Assembly (NCBI RefSeq): GCF_000182565.1
Contig: NW_015971555.1
Location: 372,001-436,000 of the forward strand
Length of the DNA stretch: 64,000 bases
Reading direction: 5' to 3'
DNA from: Spizellomyces punctatus DAOM BR117
Taxonomy: Eukaryota > Chytridiomycota > Chytridiomycetes > Spizellomycetales > Spizellomycetaceae
Part shown: piece after piece, positions 36,892 through 50,000 of the stretch
How the letters are laid out: every line of letters begins with the position of its first letter
Numbering within the stretch: position 1 is the first letter of the stretch
Translations under genes and position numbers: made by a program
Notes under the pieces: model-generated
The model's database searches: none
The model's input: the letters and a program-made list of their open reading frames with translations, nothing else
Told to the model about the DNA's origin: nothing

Positions 36892-38162
36892 TTAATTTGG
36901 TTCTGGGTTCACACAATACTGGTCAACGCCACGGAACCAATTATCAAATATTCGGCGATATAGCGGATGCGCTTCTCCATGGACCGTCCGGTCTGCGATA
37001 TACCAGGGCTTTCCAAACTGGCCGTTAGGTTGTTCACTGAAATGGACGGCATACGCTGATCTGGCCGCATCTTCTATGGTTTTGTATGGTATATGTGATG
37101 ATTTATCCGTCGGGTTTCCACGAAGGTGCCCATTCAGAATAATGGTACCAAAAGGAAGAATTGACATCCGATTACGGTAAAGGTAGTTAATCTAGCAAAC
37201 GCACAATAAACTCAGATCTAATCAAACGGGCATGTATCTTCCAACAAGACTTACGACGTGCATGCCAAAGGCAGAATTCTTCTTCTTCACTCGGTCGGTA
37301 AATTCATTTTTAATTTCGAGCAAAGTGGCTTCCAGAGGTGTCAACACCATCATGCAATTTGTCACCCAGGGCTGCTCTGCTGTGAGCCAATGTGCTCTTG
37401 GAGCGTAGAGAAAATAATCCGGTAAATCAAAGAACTCGTCCATATTTCTTAGCGGGTACATATCAGTATCCAGGTAGACAATGCGGTCGTACTGTGTCAG
37501 GTTGAATATGAACAACATTGTTATGGAGTGTTCGTACAAGCGTTGGGTCGGATGGACATCCGTATATAGCCATGGAGCGGTTGGGATGAGTTTGACGTTG
37601 GCCAGCTCAAAGTTTGTTGCGATACTCTGGCGATACTGCCTCGTTCATTGCAACAAAATCTACCGATCCTCAGTGTCCTTGAGAGCCTGATTGACCACGA
37701 GCGCGTTGCAGGTGTATCTTTGCACCACGACCGGTATTGATTAGCTACTGTGTTGAAAACTAGAGAATGGTAATAGAGAAATCCTACCTGTCATTTGTCA
37801 GGTAAAATGCATACGCATGTTTGCTTTGTGGCCGGCAACCAATTGGAGGGTGCTGGAATGGTGTCCCAAGTGGGCTTGACAAAATCTCGCCCGAAGTGGT
37901 CCACTTTTTGGCGCGAGGACATGTCCGCATTGTATAGCAGCACAAAAATGCTAGTGGCTCCTCCGGCTGCACCGCTTGCAGCCCTGAGGCGGTAGAAGGA
38001 GACCGATCCTTGTAGATTTGTCTGGACGGCAAAGATGGCAAATGCACAGAGGAATGCAAATGCAATCTTGTGCGCAAGGTACTTTTGCCGCAAGCACCCG
38101 CGAAAGGAGTTGATGGTTGTTCTTGCTTTCATAGTTGAATTTTGAACAAAGATATGCGACAA
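36892..38162 (-). CDS. Second GT8-family glycosyltransferase, frame interrupted
   Basis: This is a type II membrane GT8 enzyme. The start is MSHIFVQNSTMKAR, or the internal Met at 38132, followed by the anchor KIAFAFLCAFAIFAVQTNL. Joined segments read HAYAFYLTND, YTCNALVVNQALKDTEDR, DFVAMNEAVSPEYRNKL, ELANVKLIPTAPWLYTDVHP, QYDRIVYLDTDMYPLRNMDE (DxD = DTD), INYLYRNRMSILPFGTIILN and HFSEQPNGQFGKPW (HxxGxxKPW-like). The block of 17 codons around 37,660-37,612 is out of frame with both sides: one base must be gained near 37663 (CGG-TAG) and one lost near 37610 (CTTTGAG). The two shifts compensate, so they may be assembly errors in short runs or real damage. The intron before HAYAFYL is also ambiguous. 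Confidence 0.65.
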
Positions 38163-38734
38163 GGTTAGTTTGCTGGAATCCTACGAACGCGACGGTTTAT
38201 GTAATCCGGCCGCGTATCGAGTTGGCAGGATCGCGCGACGAAACACTCGCTTTTTTACAAACATTTGGATGTAAAATGACCCAAGACCCTGCATAGACTT
38301 GCAGTGTAACATTGTTGATCTTTTGCATCCTTGCCATGCGTTCAATGTACACATGTAAAGGGGGTCGGATCGTAATGACCTAAGTGTTCGGCTAGAGTTC
38401 CTTTCGACGGCAACTTTAGGCGGTTCATACAAGCATGCCCTTCCTGCGTCTATTCTCGCCCAGTACTCTTCATGATGTGACGCTGACGCTGATAGCGACC
38501 ACGCAAGATGAATTCAAGGGCAAAAATAAAACTTACCAAGGCTTTGAATACCTTTGGCTCACCTTGCACCATGGGTGAGTCATGACGGAAAACACGTGAT
38601 AGCTGACGGTGTGATGAACTGTCACCACCAACAACCAACCAACAACTTTTAACCCGAAAACTGCAATCTTTCATGGAACCTTCATCGGGACGGCCTTCCC
38701 ATACAGCAAGCTAACCACCTCATCCTCGCAAAAC
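38163..38734. other. Intergenic, divergent promoter region
   Basis: This stretch separates the second GT8 gene from the RING ligase. I see no further gene; minus-strand frames of 70-80 codons here have no motif. Confidence 0.4.
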
Positions 38735-40315
38735 ATGTCAGAGCGAGAACAATCAACAAACACATTCCCATCACAGTCTGAAGGTTCTGATCCCGACATG
38801 GCTCAGTTGGTCGATGACTCGGACACGAGCAGTAACAACAGCGACCATGAGCACATTGAAGGCGGAGGCTACTGGTGTCACCAATGTCAAAGCGAAATCA
38901 GCCCGTTGATGGACTCTGGAACACCTACCTGCCCACAATGTCATTCTGAATTTGTCGAGGAGGTGAGGTTCCATCCGGAAGTCTGTGTATTAACTACAAG
39001 TTCTTACTATTTCCTTGTCGAAAATTCTTAGATAGAAGAAGATAACGATCCGCGAGAGTTTGTGCACAGTGATGAGGATGACCATCAAGACGAGTTTTAT
39101 GTATTTGGGGGCGCGCCACCAGCAGGGATGGGATTACCGAGGGAGGGCGACCGAGGGAATGCTGGTGATATCGCAGGGTTGATTCAGCAATGGTTGGGTC
39201 AGATATTGCAGCCGCAACCAGGAGCTGCAAACAACCGGGAGGCGGGCGACAACCAGGAAGAGCACCAGGGTGACACACATGAATCAGATAGTGCGGAGCA
39301 CCATGACGAAGAGGGACATGCCCTTGCGGCAGAGGAATTAGGGGAAGCAGCGGGAGGAGGTGCTGCAGCGGCGGAAGGACCGGATGGTACGCAGCCACGA
39401 GGGCTTCGATTCACACGTCGACCTGGTCGTCGGCTCAACATTGCGATTAGGACTGGTACGGGAGGGAATACGGAGGGAAATGTGCCAACATTGGATTTAA
39501 ATGCGTGAGTTCTCGATGCATCTGTTCGTAATCATCGCGAGCGCCCTAAATCCCCTTTCGTAGCGTTCTGGAGCTTCTGATGGGAGCAAACGGTGGAGAT
39601 GGTACAAATCCATTAGGAGCATTCTTTAACATGGTTGGAAACCCCGGAGGTATACACCAGTGGACTTTCTCAATGTTTAAGTCGCCTAACTCCCAAATGT
39701 ATCTAGATTACGTTTTTGGACAGCGTGGACTTGATGATATCATAACACAATGTGAGAATCTTTTTCTGTATGAAGTCATGTGATGTCTTGAATCTAACTG
39801 AGTGGTTATTAGTAATGGAACAGGCCGGACAGTAAGTCTTTGCATGCCCATGTTTGCAAGGTAGATGTGAATGCTCATCTGACTCCTGATACAAAGACGA
39901 AATGCCCCACCACCAGCGCCACAAGACCTCATCAAAGCGCTACCGAGACAGAATGTGACAAAGGCCGACATAGGTATGTGCCCCGACACCCCGACAGTGT
40001 GATCGACTATGCACTTGAACCAACCATTCATCCTACAGCGGCCCACAGTGAATGCAGTATATGTCAGGATGATTATACAGAAGGCGAAGAAGTAGTCGCA
40101 CTCCCTTGCAAGCATCTCTTTCATCAACAGTGCATTGAGAGTTGGCTGGAAGTCAATGGTATGCTTTCAATCGCCAATTTCAATGTTCTGTATGTTAACA
40201 CAGGTCTCTTTCAGGAACTTGCCCTGTTTGCCGATACTCCTTGGTGAGCAAGCAGGAAGACAATGCAAACGAAGGGCCTGTGCAAAGTACAAGCGCCAGC
40301 CATCAAGCAGACTAG
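38735..40315 (+). CDS. RING-H2 E3 ubiquitin ligase, RNF115/RNF126-like
   Basis: The protein starts MSEREQSTNTFPSQSEG. Near residues 45-75 is the N-terminal zinc ribbon of this group (YWCHQCQSEISP, then PTCPQCHSEFVEE), which in the animal relatives binds ubiquitinated or BAG6-linked clients. A long acidic, low-complexity middle follows, then LELLMGANGGDGTNPLGAFF and DYVFGQRGLDDIITQ. The RING-H2 domain reads ECSICQDDYTEGEEV, CKHLFHQQCIESWL and, after an intron, GTCPVCRYSL, with all eight ligands present. The last exon ends at TAG 40313-40315. Introns were located at about 38,960, 39,510, 39,750, 39,830 and 40,160. It probably acts in protein quality control. Confidence 0.88.
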
Positions 40316-40770
40316 GAATCATCTGTTATCCGTTGGGCATAACAACATGGCAGAGGAGAAGGGGTGGGGCATGAGGTTTTAGACGGTAATATGCCCGTGC
40401 TGCTCAACATCAGACGGCAGTGAAAAAAGGGTGTGCCGGTATTTGTACATATATGGGCTGAAGCAACTCCGCTCGTCGTCGTTTGTTTGTGGCACAGGTT
40501 TGAACTTTGATCCGGATCCAATCGATTGACCTCCGTGACTCACCCACCAGACGAGCGTGGAATTTGGGAGAAAAACCCAAGGGCTGGCGAAGGATAAAAA
40601 AAGGAGAGCAATCGTTCAAGGAAAAGCATCCCCAAACTTGCCAAGGGGGTTTATAGATTTCGGGGCAGTGAAGGCAAGATTGTGGAGAGGCGCACTGCCA
40701 AGATTATAGACTTGCCAACAACGATTGTCCTTTCCTGCACGTCTTTCCTGGACCTCATTTTGCAAAACTC

Positions 40771-42544
40771 ATGGCCCCACCTGAAGCTCACCACCAGGCG
40801 GACCCTGAGCTCAATGAGACCCTGCACGACGATTCTGCTCCGATCCTGACCGAACGTACACCCCTTATTCACAACTTGAAGGACCATGATGGTGACCATG
40901 CAGAACTTTCCGTTACCGTTCTCAAAACTGAAGCCAAGACGCTAGTGTCTTTGGCATGGCCGGTATCGTTAGCATACGTGCTCCAAGTTTCTCTCAATTT
41001 GGCCCAAATATTTTCGGTGGGGCATATCGGCACCAAGGAGCTCGCTGCGTCCGCTCTCGCGACGATGCTCTGTAACGTAACCGGGTATTCCATTGGTATG
41101 GGAATGGCGTCAGCGCTGGACACATTGTGTTCGCAGGCACATACTGGAAGCAAGGACCCGCATGCTCTCGGCAAGCACATGCAGAGAGGTATTGTCGTCA
41201 TGGCCGCCATGAGCTTGCCGATTGGCATCTTGTGGTGGTTTGCGGCAGATTTTTTAAGGTTAATGGGACAGCAGGAGGACATTGCGCAATTGAGTGGAAC
41301 CTTTGCAAGGTATGCCTTGATTGGATTGTTTCCAATGTTGGTGAACGAGTGCATGAAGAGGTATTTGCAGGCGCAAGGTAGGAGGGTTGTGCTTTTCTGT
41401 CCGCTTCCGTAAACTTGTTTTGTTAATTTGAAATGGCTCAGGCATCATGAAGGCAACTTTAGCTGTTATCATGATCGCTTCCCCTCTTAATGCCTTCCTC
41501 CAATATCTACTTGTATGGTCACCCATTGGCTTTGGAGTCATTGGCGCCCCTATCGCAACGTCAATCACCTACTGGTGTCTCCCAGTTTTGACTGGTCTCT
41601 ACATCAAATTTGTGGCTGGCGGTGAATCATGGGGAGGCTGGGAATGGAAAGAAGCACTCGATTTATCACAGATCTGGGAATTCTTGAAACTCGGGCTACC
41701 TTGTGTTGCCATGACGTGCAGCGAGTGGTGGGCTTTTGAAATTATAGCGCTTGCTGCAGGGTGGATTGGCGACAAGGAACTGGCCGCCCAAACAATAGTC
41801 TTGAATACGTGTAGTTTGACGTATGTTATCCCTCTGGGAATTAGCATTGCCGCGTCTACACGCATTGGGTATGTTGTCAGTATGCTTTCCCCAATATGCG
41901 TACCCATAGGCTCACTCTTGCTTATAGGAACGCCCTTGGTGCCTATTGTCCCCGGACAGCGCGAGCAGCTGCAGTAGCGTGCATCCTCCTCGCCCTCTGC
42001 GTTGCAACCGTCAATTCGTCCGTACTCATCAGCGTCCGGCATGCCTGGGGCTGGCTCTGGAGCGCAGATGAAGAGGTCGTTAGGCTGGTAGCTACGGTCC
42101 TCCCACTTGCAGCCATCTTCCAACTTAGCGATGCGGTAGGTGCCGGAGTGGGCGGTATCTTGCGTGGTTGCGGGCGGCCGGATCTTGGCGCATACATTAA
42201 TTTGGCTGGGTAAGTTCCGTTTAAATGTGTCGCCAGAGACTGCTTCATCGCCACTAACGCACCCTCATTCTAGATACTACGTAGTTGGCCTTCCCATTGG
42301 CCTAATAGCAACCTTCAAATACAACATGGACATTGCCGGTCTTTGGATGGGTTTAACCATCGGCCTGTTCCTCGTATCCCTTACAACGCTTATTATTGTT
42401 TATCGCTTGAATTGGACCGGGGAAGCGGATCGCGCACGTACGAGGATTATGAAGGTCGATCAGGGGTATGGTGCTCTTCTGCCTGGTGATGTCCTGGTTG
42501 ATGAAGCAACTACGAGGGATGATGATGGTTATTTGAGCGCCTAG
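40771..42544 (+). CDS. MATE-family multidrug/toxin efflux transporter
   Basis: This is a cation-coupled antiporter of the MATE family. An acidic N-terminus (residues 1-50) precedes twelve membrane segments: TLVSLAWPVSLAYVLQVSLN, FSVGHIGTKELAASALATML, GMGMASALDTLCSQAHTGSK (the conserved CGQA-type region), RYALIGLFPMLVNECMKRYL, and after the first intron ASPLNAFLQYLLVWSPIGFG. The second half has LGLPCVAMTCSEWWAFEIIA, ELAAQTIVLNT and GISIAASTRIGNALGAYCPR. The C-terminal part continues LPLAAIFQLSDAVGAGVGGI and a hydrophilic tail. Four exons are evident, with introns beginning at about 41378, 41870 and 42211. It matches eukaryotic MATE proteins in length. The substrate cannot be predicted. Confidence 0.92.
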
Positions 42545-42785
42545 TATTGACTGAGCAAAAAAACGTAACAGTTGGGATGTCCCAAGAGCTGATAGGTTAC
42601 AATCCAAGTTCTTTTGTTGTGATGTAAATATTTAATGGGATTTGGGATGTGAACATGTTAAAATAGCCGTATTGAATGTGAATTGGCCAATTTCGTTCAT
42701 GAGTAATGGCTTGTTGGGGTTTAATGGCTGTAAAGAATCTGCACTGAAATTTGCAAAAAGTTTGACAAACATCATCAGTAAAGAG

Positions 42786-42869
42786 TGACGAGAGTGGGAT
42801 TTGAACCCACGCCTCCGGAGAGATCAGGGCCTTAACCTGACGCCTTAGACCAACTCGGCCATCTCGCCA
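42786..42869 (-). tRNA. tRNA-Leu (AAG anticodon)
   Basis: Read on the minus strand the 84-nt sequence starts TGGCGAGATGGCCGAGTTGG and ends with the T-arm GGGTTCAAATCCCAC and acceptor strand CTCGTCA. The long variable arm (CTCTCCGGAG-like) is typical of type II tRNAs (Leu, Ser). The anticodon stem TCAGG/CCTGA encloses the loop TTAAGGC, giving anticodon AAG, so it reads CUU leucine codons. The acceptor stem pairs along seven positions with one G-U. No intron is seen. Confidence 0.93.
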
Positions 42870-43167
42870 TGAGAGTCGGGAAGGTCTTTTAAATAAATGT
42901 ACAGTTTTTTGATATCGCGATACTCATTTATGAGATTCAGTGTCAGTAATTCAAACTCATCGGGTCAAGAAATAGGGACGTTCATTGACGTAAAATTATA
43001 AATGACTGCACGCCATTGACGAATCCCTAAAATACACCGTCTGCATGCCATGCCACCCAACTATGTACAGAATCATAAGATATGCTAAGAACCGGCGGGT
43101 CTGGAACGCGGATATCGTTGTCCTGCACAGGAAAGTTAGCTATTTGATTATGCTTATCTTGCAATTC

Positions 43168-46100
43168 TCAAACATGCATACCCCATTCGTCTTGTGCGAA
43201 TCCAGCCTGTTCGGCCGTGCGTTTATTTTCAGTATTAGTTATTGTTGTCCCCGCTACTGGGGCTGATCCAGGAACCGCATGGTTGGTGCCATGTCCCCCT
43301 GCTAATGGAGGTCCAGGTTGTTGAATGCTATTTTGCCCGTACGTCATCAATGGTGGTCCAACAGGGTGTGGTGGATTGATGACGGGCTGGTGCTGAGTGT
43401 ATGGACTGTGAGGTATAGATGGTGCAGCTGATCCCGCCGTTGAATATCTCGGGGGTATATAAGATTGCGGGCTTCCGGCTGAAGCAGCCAGTGTCGCGGG
43501 ATTGTGTGGTGGGTTAGGTGCGTAGGAATAGACTGGTCTTGATGGGTAAGTCGATTGCGGTGACGCAGAGTAGTAGGGTCGGGGTGAGCTGCCAGGAAGA
43601 GGAACGAATGAAGATCCGAAGGCAGGCGAGATGGCTGCCGCTTGGGAAGTGAGTCCAAAAGGGGTGGAGGATGACGCGAGTCGAGGTGAGTGAGATGCGT
43701 TCAGAAAGTTTGGAGATCCATGTGCCGATTGTATTGGTGAATTCGCAGAGGACAGCGCTGGTATTGAGGTGTTGCTGTATGGAACTGGTGGTTTAGGTGC
43801 AAGAGACGGTAGACCCTGGCCTGCAAATCTTGGTGAGTTATGTGCGCTGCTTGAAGTCACAGAAGGACGGATAATTGGGAAGGCCGGTAAGGTTCCTGGA
43901 TAAGAACCAGCATAACTGGACGATGGTTGAGGCATTGTAACAGGCAGGCCGCTATGTTGTGTCGGTGGTGCGGGAACTGGTGCTTGCGACCAAGAGGGGT
44001 GCGATATGTTGTTTGAAGATATTGTACCACTTCCCATCTGAACGCCTTCCATGCTGCCATTTAGGCGGCCCCCACCGGTCGCAGAATGTGTAGGTACTGC
44101 AGCGCTGAGTCCATTGACGATGCCAGAGCGCGGATGCTGATGCGTGGGCGGCGCCGCCCGTGTTGGTGCATTGAGGATTGAGCGTGATGCATTTTCTGTC
44201 GACGGCGTTCGAATCTGCGAGAGAGTTTCAAGTGATTCCGCCTTTACAACGTGCTGGCTAGAACTTTCGGTAGTTCCATTGGACACCGCGGGCCCTTTCC
44301 CTTTCTGTTCATGAGCGCGCGCAGTCGGTGGTTCAGGCTCCTCGTCGCTGCTCAATGTCAAGTCGATCACTTCCGGTTCTGTCCGCTTTCGAGGTGATGG
44401 CTTTGGCCGGGCAGTTGATGGCTCTGCGCAACAGTTAGGTCAGTAGCGTGTACACACTCGCACCGCTGAGACTTGGCCTTAGGCACTCACTTGAAGAGGC
44501 AGGAATAAGTCGCTTGTATTGTTTAATCTCTTCTTCATCAGAATCCACAGACAAAACCTCTCCCGTGTCCACTGTTTCTTTTTTTTCCTCCGATTCAAGC
44601 GTCTCTTTCTTATCGCCTGGCACATACCAAGACCCATCCGGCCGAATCTCAACCATATCCACATCTTCAGACACGGACTGCAATATATCCATGAAATATC
44701 TAAGACACACCAAAGGGATCAAATCGATATCAAGCACCACGTAAAGCTACCAACTGAAACAAAACTTACCCGTCAATCGAGATGGACTCCCATGATTGAA
44801 TATATTTACTACAAACATTTCAGCGTGAGGTCAGCTTAATGCAACGTACTATGCAGTATAGAACTCAAACCCAACCTGCAGATAGGACATGTCCATGTCG
44901 GCACTTGCTCGTTCAATGCAAAAAATGTTGAGCAATCAAAGCACTGCACATGTGTGCAAGTCGATGGTCGTGCGGGGTACGTCATTCGCACCATGGACGC
45001 AGGATCTTTGAGAGATACTGGGATGTCCGATGTAGCAACGACGTCATCATCGTCGGCCTGAATTTGCTGTCCTGTGTAAAAAGATATACTATTAATGCGA
45101 ATGGAGGGGCAAGAATGACCACGAACGACGTACTTTCTGCAAGGACCTGCTCTTTAGGGATAAACTTTGTGCTGCGGATCCGTTCTACAATGGTATCAAT
45201 AGGTACACGAGTCACTGTTTGTACGCTCATCAAAAATCTGGTTGGTTGATCTCGTTGTGTCTAAAAATCGATTTATGAGCGTTCCATAGCCAAGATCGCG
45301 GTATCTACGACGGTCCAGGGACACCTACTCGTCTGTCGCGATCTGGGAAAGGTAGATTCTGCTTGTTTGGAAGCTGGCCAACGCGGAGTTCAACTCGTTG
45401 CCGCCCACCTCCATGCTTAAGTCGACAATGTCGGGTGATATCCGCTGGTTGACCCGTCCAGGGCTTTCCCTTCAGTCCAGTGAATTTCTATGCAGCACCT
45501 ATGAGTGGAATCACCTCGCAATGGACTGCGCCGTTAGCGTACCTTGATATCAACTCGCTCATTATTGACCCAGAGCTCACAGGGGACAGGCCATTGCAGC
45601 GAAAGAGGTGTATGTGCAACTTCATACGGGCCAATGAAAACCATGACCTGATACGGAGGCGGGTTGGAACCTAACGCAGCTTGCAATCTGGTTGCTTTCT
45701 CTGCGCTAATATCGAAATCCACTTTGAAACTTGAATTTGCGTGCCGACCTAGACGCAGTGGCAGAATAAGTGACGGCCCACATCATCCACGTATCCCATT
45801 GACTCACAGTCACAGATTTTTAGCGCCGACAACTTCTGTTCTACCTCCCAGAATGGTGAACCTTTGAATGAATGCGGATCTTGCGATATTCTACCCGATC
45901 CATGCACGTTAACAACTGCAGAATTCCCCGCCAATTGTCCCATCGTAGCGAGGGCAGCACTGGTAGTGCTCGGTGGAGGAACTTTGAGGCGAATGCCCCT
46001 CGGGGATCCAATCGGCCTGGATGAGGAGGCTGGCGAGCTGTACCCGCTATAAGTCCTATTGAAAGATACATGAGATCCACGTTGATATGGATGGACCAGC

Positions 46101-46449
46101 AACAGATTCTAATGTTCCAGTTCTTAAAAGTGACAAGATGGTTACCTATCGTCAAGCTGCTGTCTCACCAGATCGAATACGCGATTAACGTCCTGGTGCC
46201 TATTTCTCGCGGCATCCTGGAGATATTCTTCAAGTCGCTCTTGAAGGTCAGGTTTGTTACCAGTTCCAGAAAGTTTCAAGGATTTCAGCACTTCCTTCAG
46301 CTGTGGTTTAAGTAGGCGAGGGATATGTTTGCGCTTGAGATCCTGAACAGACCACATGTCGTTTAGTTCTTGCAGCTGAGAACCCCTGACGAAAGGCTAA
46401 GCAGTAAGACACTTACGTTTACAAGTGCACTTACACCGTCCGCCGACAT
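43168..46449 (-). CDS. SIZ/PIAS-type SUMO E3 ligase
   Basis: The start (MSADGVSALVN) joins to a SAP domain: LLKPQLKEVLKSLKLSGTGN and LQERLEEYLQDA. A PINIT-like region follows over several short exons. The SP-RING reads MTYPARPSTCTHVQCFDCST and FFALNEQVPTWTCPIC (genomic about 44,990-44,880), with the Cys and His ligands of this zinc fold. Behind it, VIDLTLSSDEEPE (about 44,370-44,330) is a good SUMO-interaction motif. The last 350 residues are Ser/Pro-rich and low in complexity, ending near DEWGMHV. These proteins attach SUMO to nuclear substrates through Ubc9. The many introns of the PINIT region were not resolved individually. Separated by about 330 bp from the small plus-strand frame. Confidence 0.9.
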
Positions 46450-46775
46450 CCTCCTCGGCAGACGATTGGAACTAAAAAGGCCCTGCTAAAAGGACTTAGC
46501 CCTCCAGTTTTCAACGCCGTCCCAAAAGGAGCTCAAATCCGCGTTCGACTGCTGCTACTGGAAACGGCGGGTTCTAATTTTCTTGAGTACAGAGAGCTGG
46601 ACGCCGAACCACCTCCAACAGCCTCGTTACGAAATAGTTTTCCTCCGATCGACAATAAAAAAGCGCTGTGCGTAGGATTTGTCAATTCGCTTCTCCCCGC
46701 ACCAAGTCAGCTTATGATGATAAATAGGTGATAAATTTATAGTGGAAGGAACTTCTGGGTGCAAGCAGCTCCGAA

Positions 46776-46988
46776 ATGGCAGATCGTTTTCTTGTTGATT
46801 GGAATCCCTCAAATGTCATTCAGAGACATGTCTCAGGCAAGCTCGCCATGCTCAACGGTTTCTCTTCAGTCCCTTTTGTGACTGAGGATGCAGGCACCAA
46901 GGTCAAGGATTCTTCCTATACTCTATCATTTATTCTTCAACGAATTGAAAGACTACATTCCACTGTCCAGCAACAAAACACAAAATAA
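46776..46988 (+). CDS. Possible small protein, unknown
   Basis: This is a 70-codon frame with ATG (MADRFLVDWNPSNVIQRH) ending LHSTVQQQNTK. The composition is protein-like with an amphipathic end (SYTLSFILQRIERLHSTVQQ) that might form a short coiled coil. I recognise no family. It sits between the SUMO ligase start and the ABC transporter end and could be a chance frame. Confidence 0.35.
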   Translation: MADRFLVDWNPSNVIQRHVSGKLAMLNGFSSVPFVTEDAGTKVKDSSYTLSFILQRIERLHSTVQQQNTK

Positions 46989-47078
46989 AGGCAATGTCAA
47001 CACCAAAACCTAATTTCCACAAAGCTAACAAAATGAACAAATCCACTTCCAAACCCCAGCAGTTACCACAACATTGAT

Positions 47079-50000
47079 TTAACTTGGTGCGTACCCATTA
47101 CCATAGCCGGCGCCAGAGTGTTGTCCACCTCCGTTGGCAGCTGCCCGGCGAGTAGGTCGAGAGAGCGTACGTCTCAGCGAACGGTTCCGGAGAAGATCTA
47201 GTTCTGCTTGTGCTACCAACGGCTTTGTCTCGTAGCCTATAAGAAAACTTTAAGTACGCACCCAATTTTTACCATAGCTGATAATCAACCCACCGCTGTA
47301 GCCATTCGGGTTGGCGTCCCGAATCAATTTCAAAAAGACCTCTTCAAGGGTTGTCTGGCTGATTCCCCACGCCTTGACCCACTCCGCCTCGCCACTTTCG
47401 AGGAACCGAATAAAGCGCGGTAACATCTCTCCACCATTTCTACTCGTTGGGAATTGGTACATGAGAGCTCCGGCAGAGTCGTCCTCAAGAATGGCATTCG
47501 GAACCATGTTGGAAACTGTTTGTTTTGCGATCTCGGCGTTTGCTGGATCGCAAATAATGGAGATACGGTAGCCAGTACCATACTTGGTTTTGAGGGCGAT
47601 GGATGTCCCCAGAGCCCGCAATCGGCCGTGTGCCATAATTGCGATCCGGTCGCCAAGCTGAAATGGATCCGTCCATCAATAATTTCACCAGATGAAAAGG
47701 CAGTCTCCCCGGAACTTACCACATCTGCTTCTTCCATACTGTGAGTCGTCTGTACCGGATGGAACGTACACATGAGCGCCTGACACAAACGGATTTTGCC
47801 AATTACATGCATAGAACTCACCAACACAATGACACGCCCCTTCTTGAACTTCTCCACAAACTCCCATACGTGTCTTCGATTCACAGGATCCATTCCAGTG
47901 GTCGGTTCATCCATGAAGATGATTTTTGGGTCACCAATGGTCGAGATAACCAGACTCAAGCGTCGTTTCATGCCACCAGAGTAAGTGCCGGCTCTTTGGT
48001 TGCGAACTTTCCATAAACGTACAGCTTTCAGACGTTCTTCCACAAGGGCAGTCCATGTGTCTTTACGAACTCCCTTTAAGCCAGCGTAGAGACGAATATG
48101 TTCTTCAGCTGTCAGGTCGTCAAAAAGAATATCATGCTGTGGGCAGACTCCCATGATGTTGCGGATCTCAGGCATTTGACTGCGAACGCTCAGATTATAC
48201 ATCAATGCATCACCCGAAGTTGCCGGGGTCAAACCGGAGAGAATCTACCGTATGAAGGGCAACATCAGATTTGGCGTCTACGCATAAAATGCCTCTGGTA
48301 CCTACATTCATCGTCGTAGACTTTCCTGCACCGTTCTGTCCCAGTAAAGCCAAAAGTTTTCCCTCCTCAAAGTTTAGACACAAATCTTTGACTGCAACTT
48401 TATCTTCCTTGCGTTGAATGAACCCGTTTCGGTAGATTTTGCGCAGGTTGACAATACGGACAGCGGCATGATATGCTGAACGTCAAAGACATATCAGAAC
48501 CGCTTTCAACTTTTCATACGTTCCTATTCACGCTTAAGCCGTAACTTACTCTCATCCAACGCCCTGTTTCGCTCGTCGGCAACATCGGGATCCTCGTCTG
48601 CTGGAGGAGTCGAACCAGGACTCCTCCTTTTCTCGCTCCTGAGCCAGTCAACTTCTCCATGCTGCTTACGACCCCGCCCCAATCCCCAGTACTCTGGGGT
48701 AATAAAGAACCAAGGCGGCATACTCCATCCAAACTCATCAGGAATAACGCAGTCAAAGTACCATGTCAAAACGCCATAGAAAGCCATGTTCATCAGAAGA
48801 AAGTACCAACTCTGTATCGGCGGTGGTACATCAGGAGTATTGCCTGACGCATATATGGGGCGGAGCTCAACGGGGAGAGGGTCGTAGAGTGTGGACCAGG
48901 AGAAACCAGGTCCAGGGATAAAGGTATTCGTCAAAGAGTCGAGACGACCAGTTGTGTACGTTGTGATATCTAGGAAAGCCTTTCCACTGCAGAATACATA
49001 TATGAATCAACATTTGTATGGTTGACCATTCAGAAATGAGTCAGACACTTACAAGTTGAAAAAAGGAAAGAACATAAGAACTAGACAACCAGATTAGCTA
49101 TCATGTTCGATGCGGTTGTCAACGTCAACACAGCGGATACAGCAAGCTTACCAATCCATCCAGCCGGGCTCGTCCCTTTATCCCACCAGATGTAACCGAC
49201 AAAGCTGCTACTAAAAACAAAACTCTCGAACAAGAGCCCAATAATGAAGACGAAAATGCCGATAAGAATGGCAACTCGGGCCTTCCGGACAAAAGTAGTG
49301 ATGAAGAACGCCAGCATCAGCATTCCCTCGCCGAATAGGAAAAAGGTGAAGAATATCACGCCAAAATTGGTGTTCTTGAATGCAAAGAACCCAAACATTA
49401 AGCCGAATATCGCTGTCACGAATGCGCCGACTGCAATGAGGAGGGAATTCGAAAGAAAGTGTGACAGCCAGTACACCGACGACTTGAGGCCCATCATTTC
49501 CATTCCATGACGCAATTTGTTTTCTTTTTCAGAAACGAGCAGGTTGAGGACGTTGATAAAGATCACCATTTCAGAACAGAAGAAAAAGACGGGACCCAGG
49601 TTCTGCACGATGGTGTCCGAAAGCGTCTTTGGTGGGATCAATGGCCAGTCTTTAAGTGTTACGTCCATACTCGTGGGTTGGCCACCATTCAGAAATGAGA
49701 CTGTGAACAACAGTACGGTCAAGTCGCAGTTCATGTTTCACGTCACGAACAAACGCTTACTGATAGCTTCGTCCACTCCACGCATAAATGAAACCACCTC
49801 GCGGCCGTAAACGTCGGTGCCGTTGGCAACATTCGATGCATTATACCAAACCTGGTACGCAATGTTGCGAGGAGGCCCAGGTGTATCCGTGAATGTGATA
49901 CCTACAAAAAGTGGATTGACGTATAAGTACTATGAAATAAAATTATACTTCTATATTCATGCCCATACCCCAATAAGTGACGTTGGGATTGAACAGTGTG

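Noticed and set aside
43347-44060. Additional minus-strand frames beside the SIZ/PIAS C-terminus
   Set aside because: They are out-of-frame shadows of the low-complexity Ser/Pro-rich tail, which itself reads continuously to DEWGMHV.
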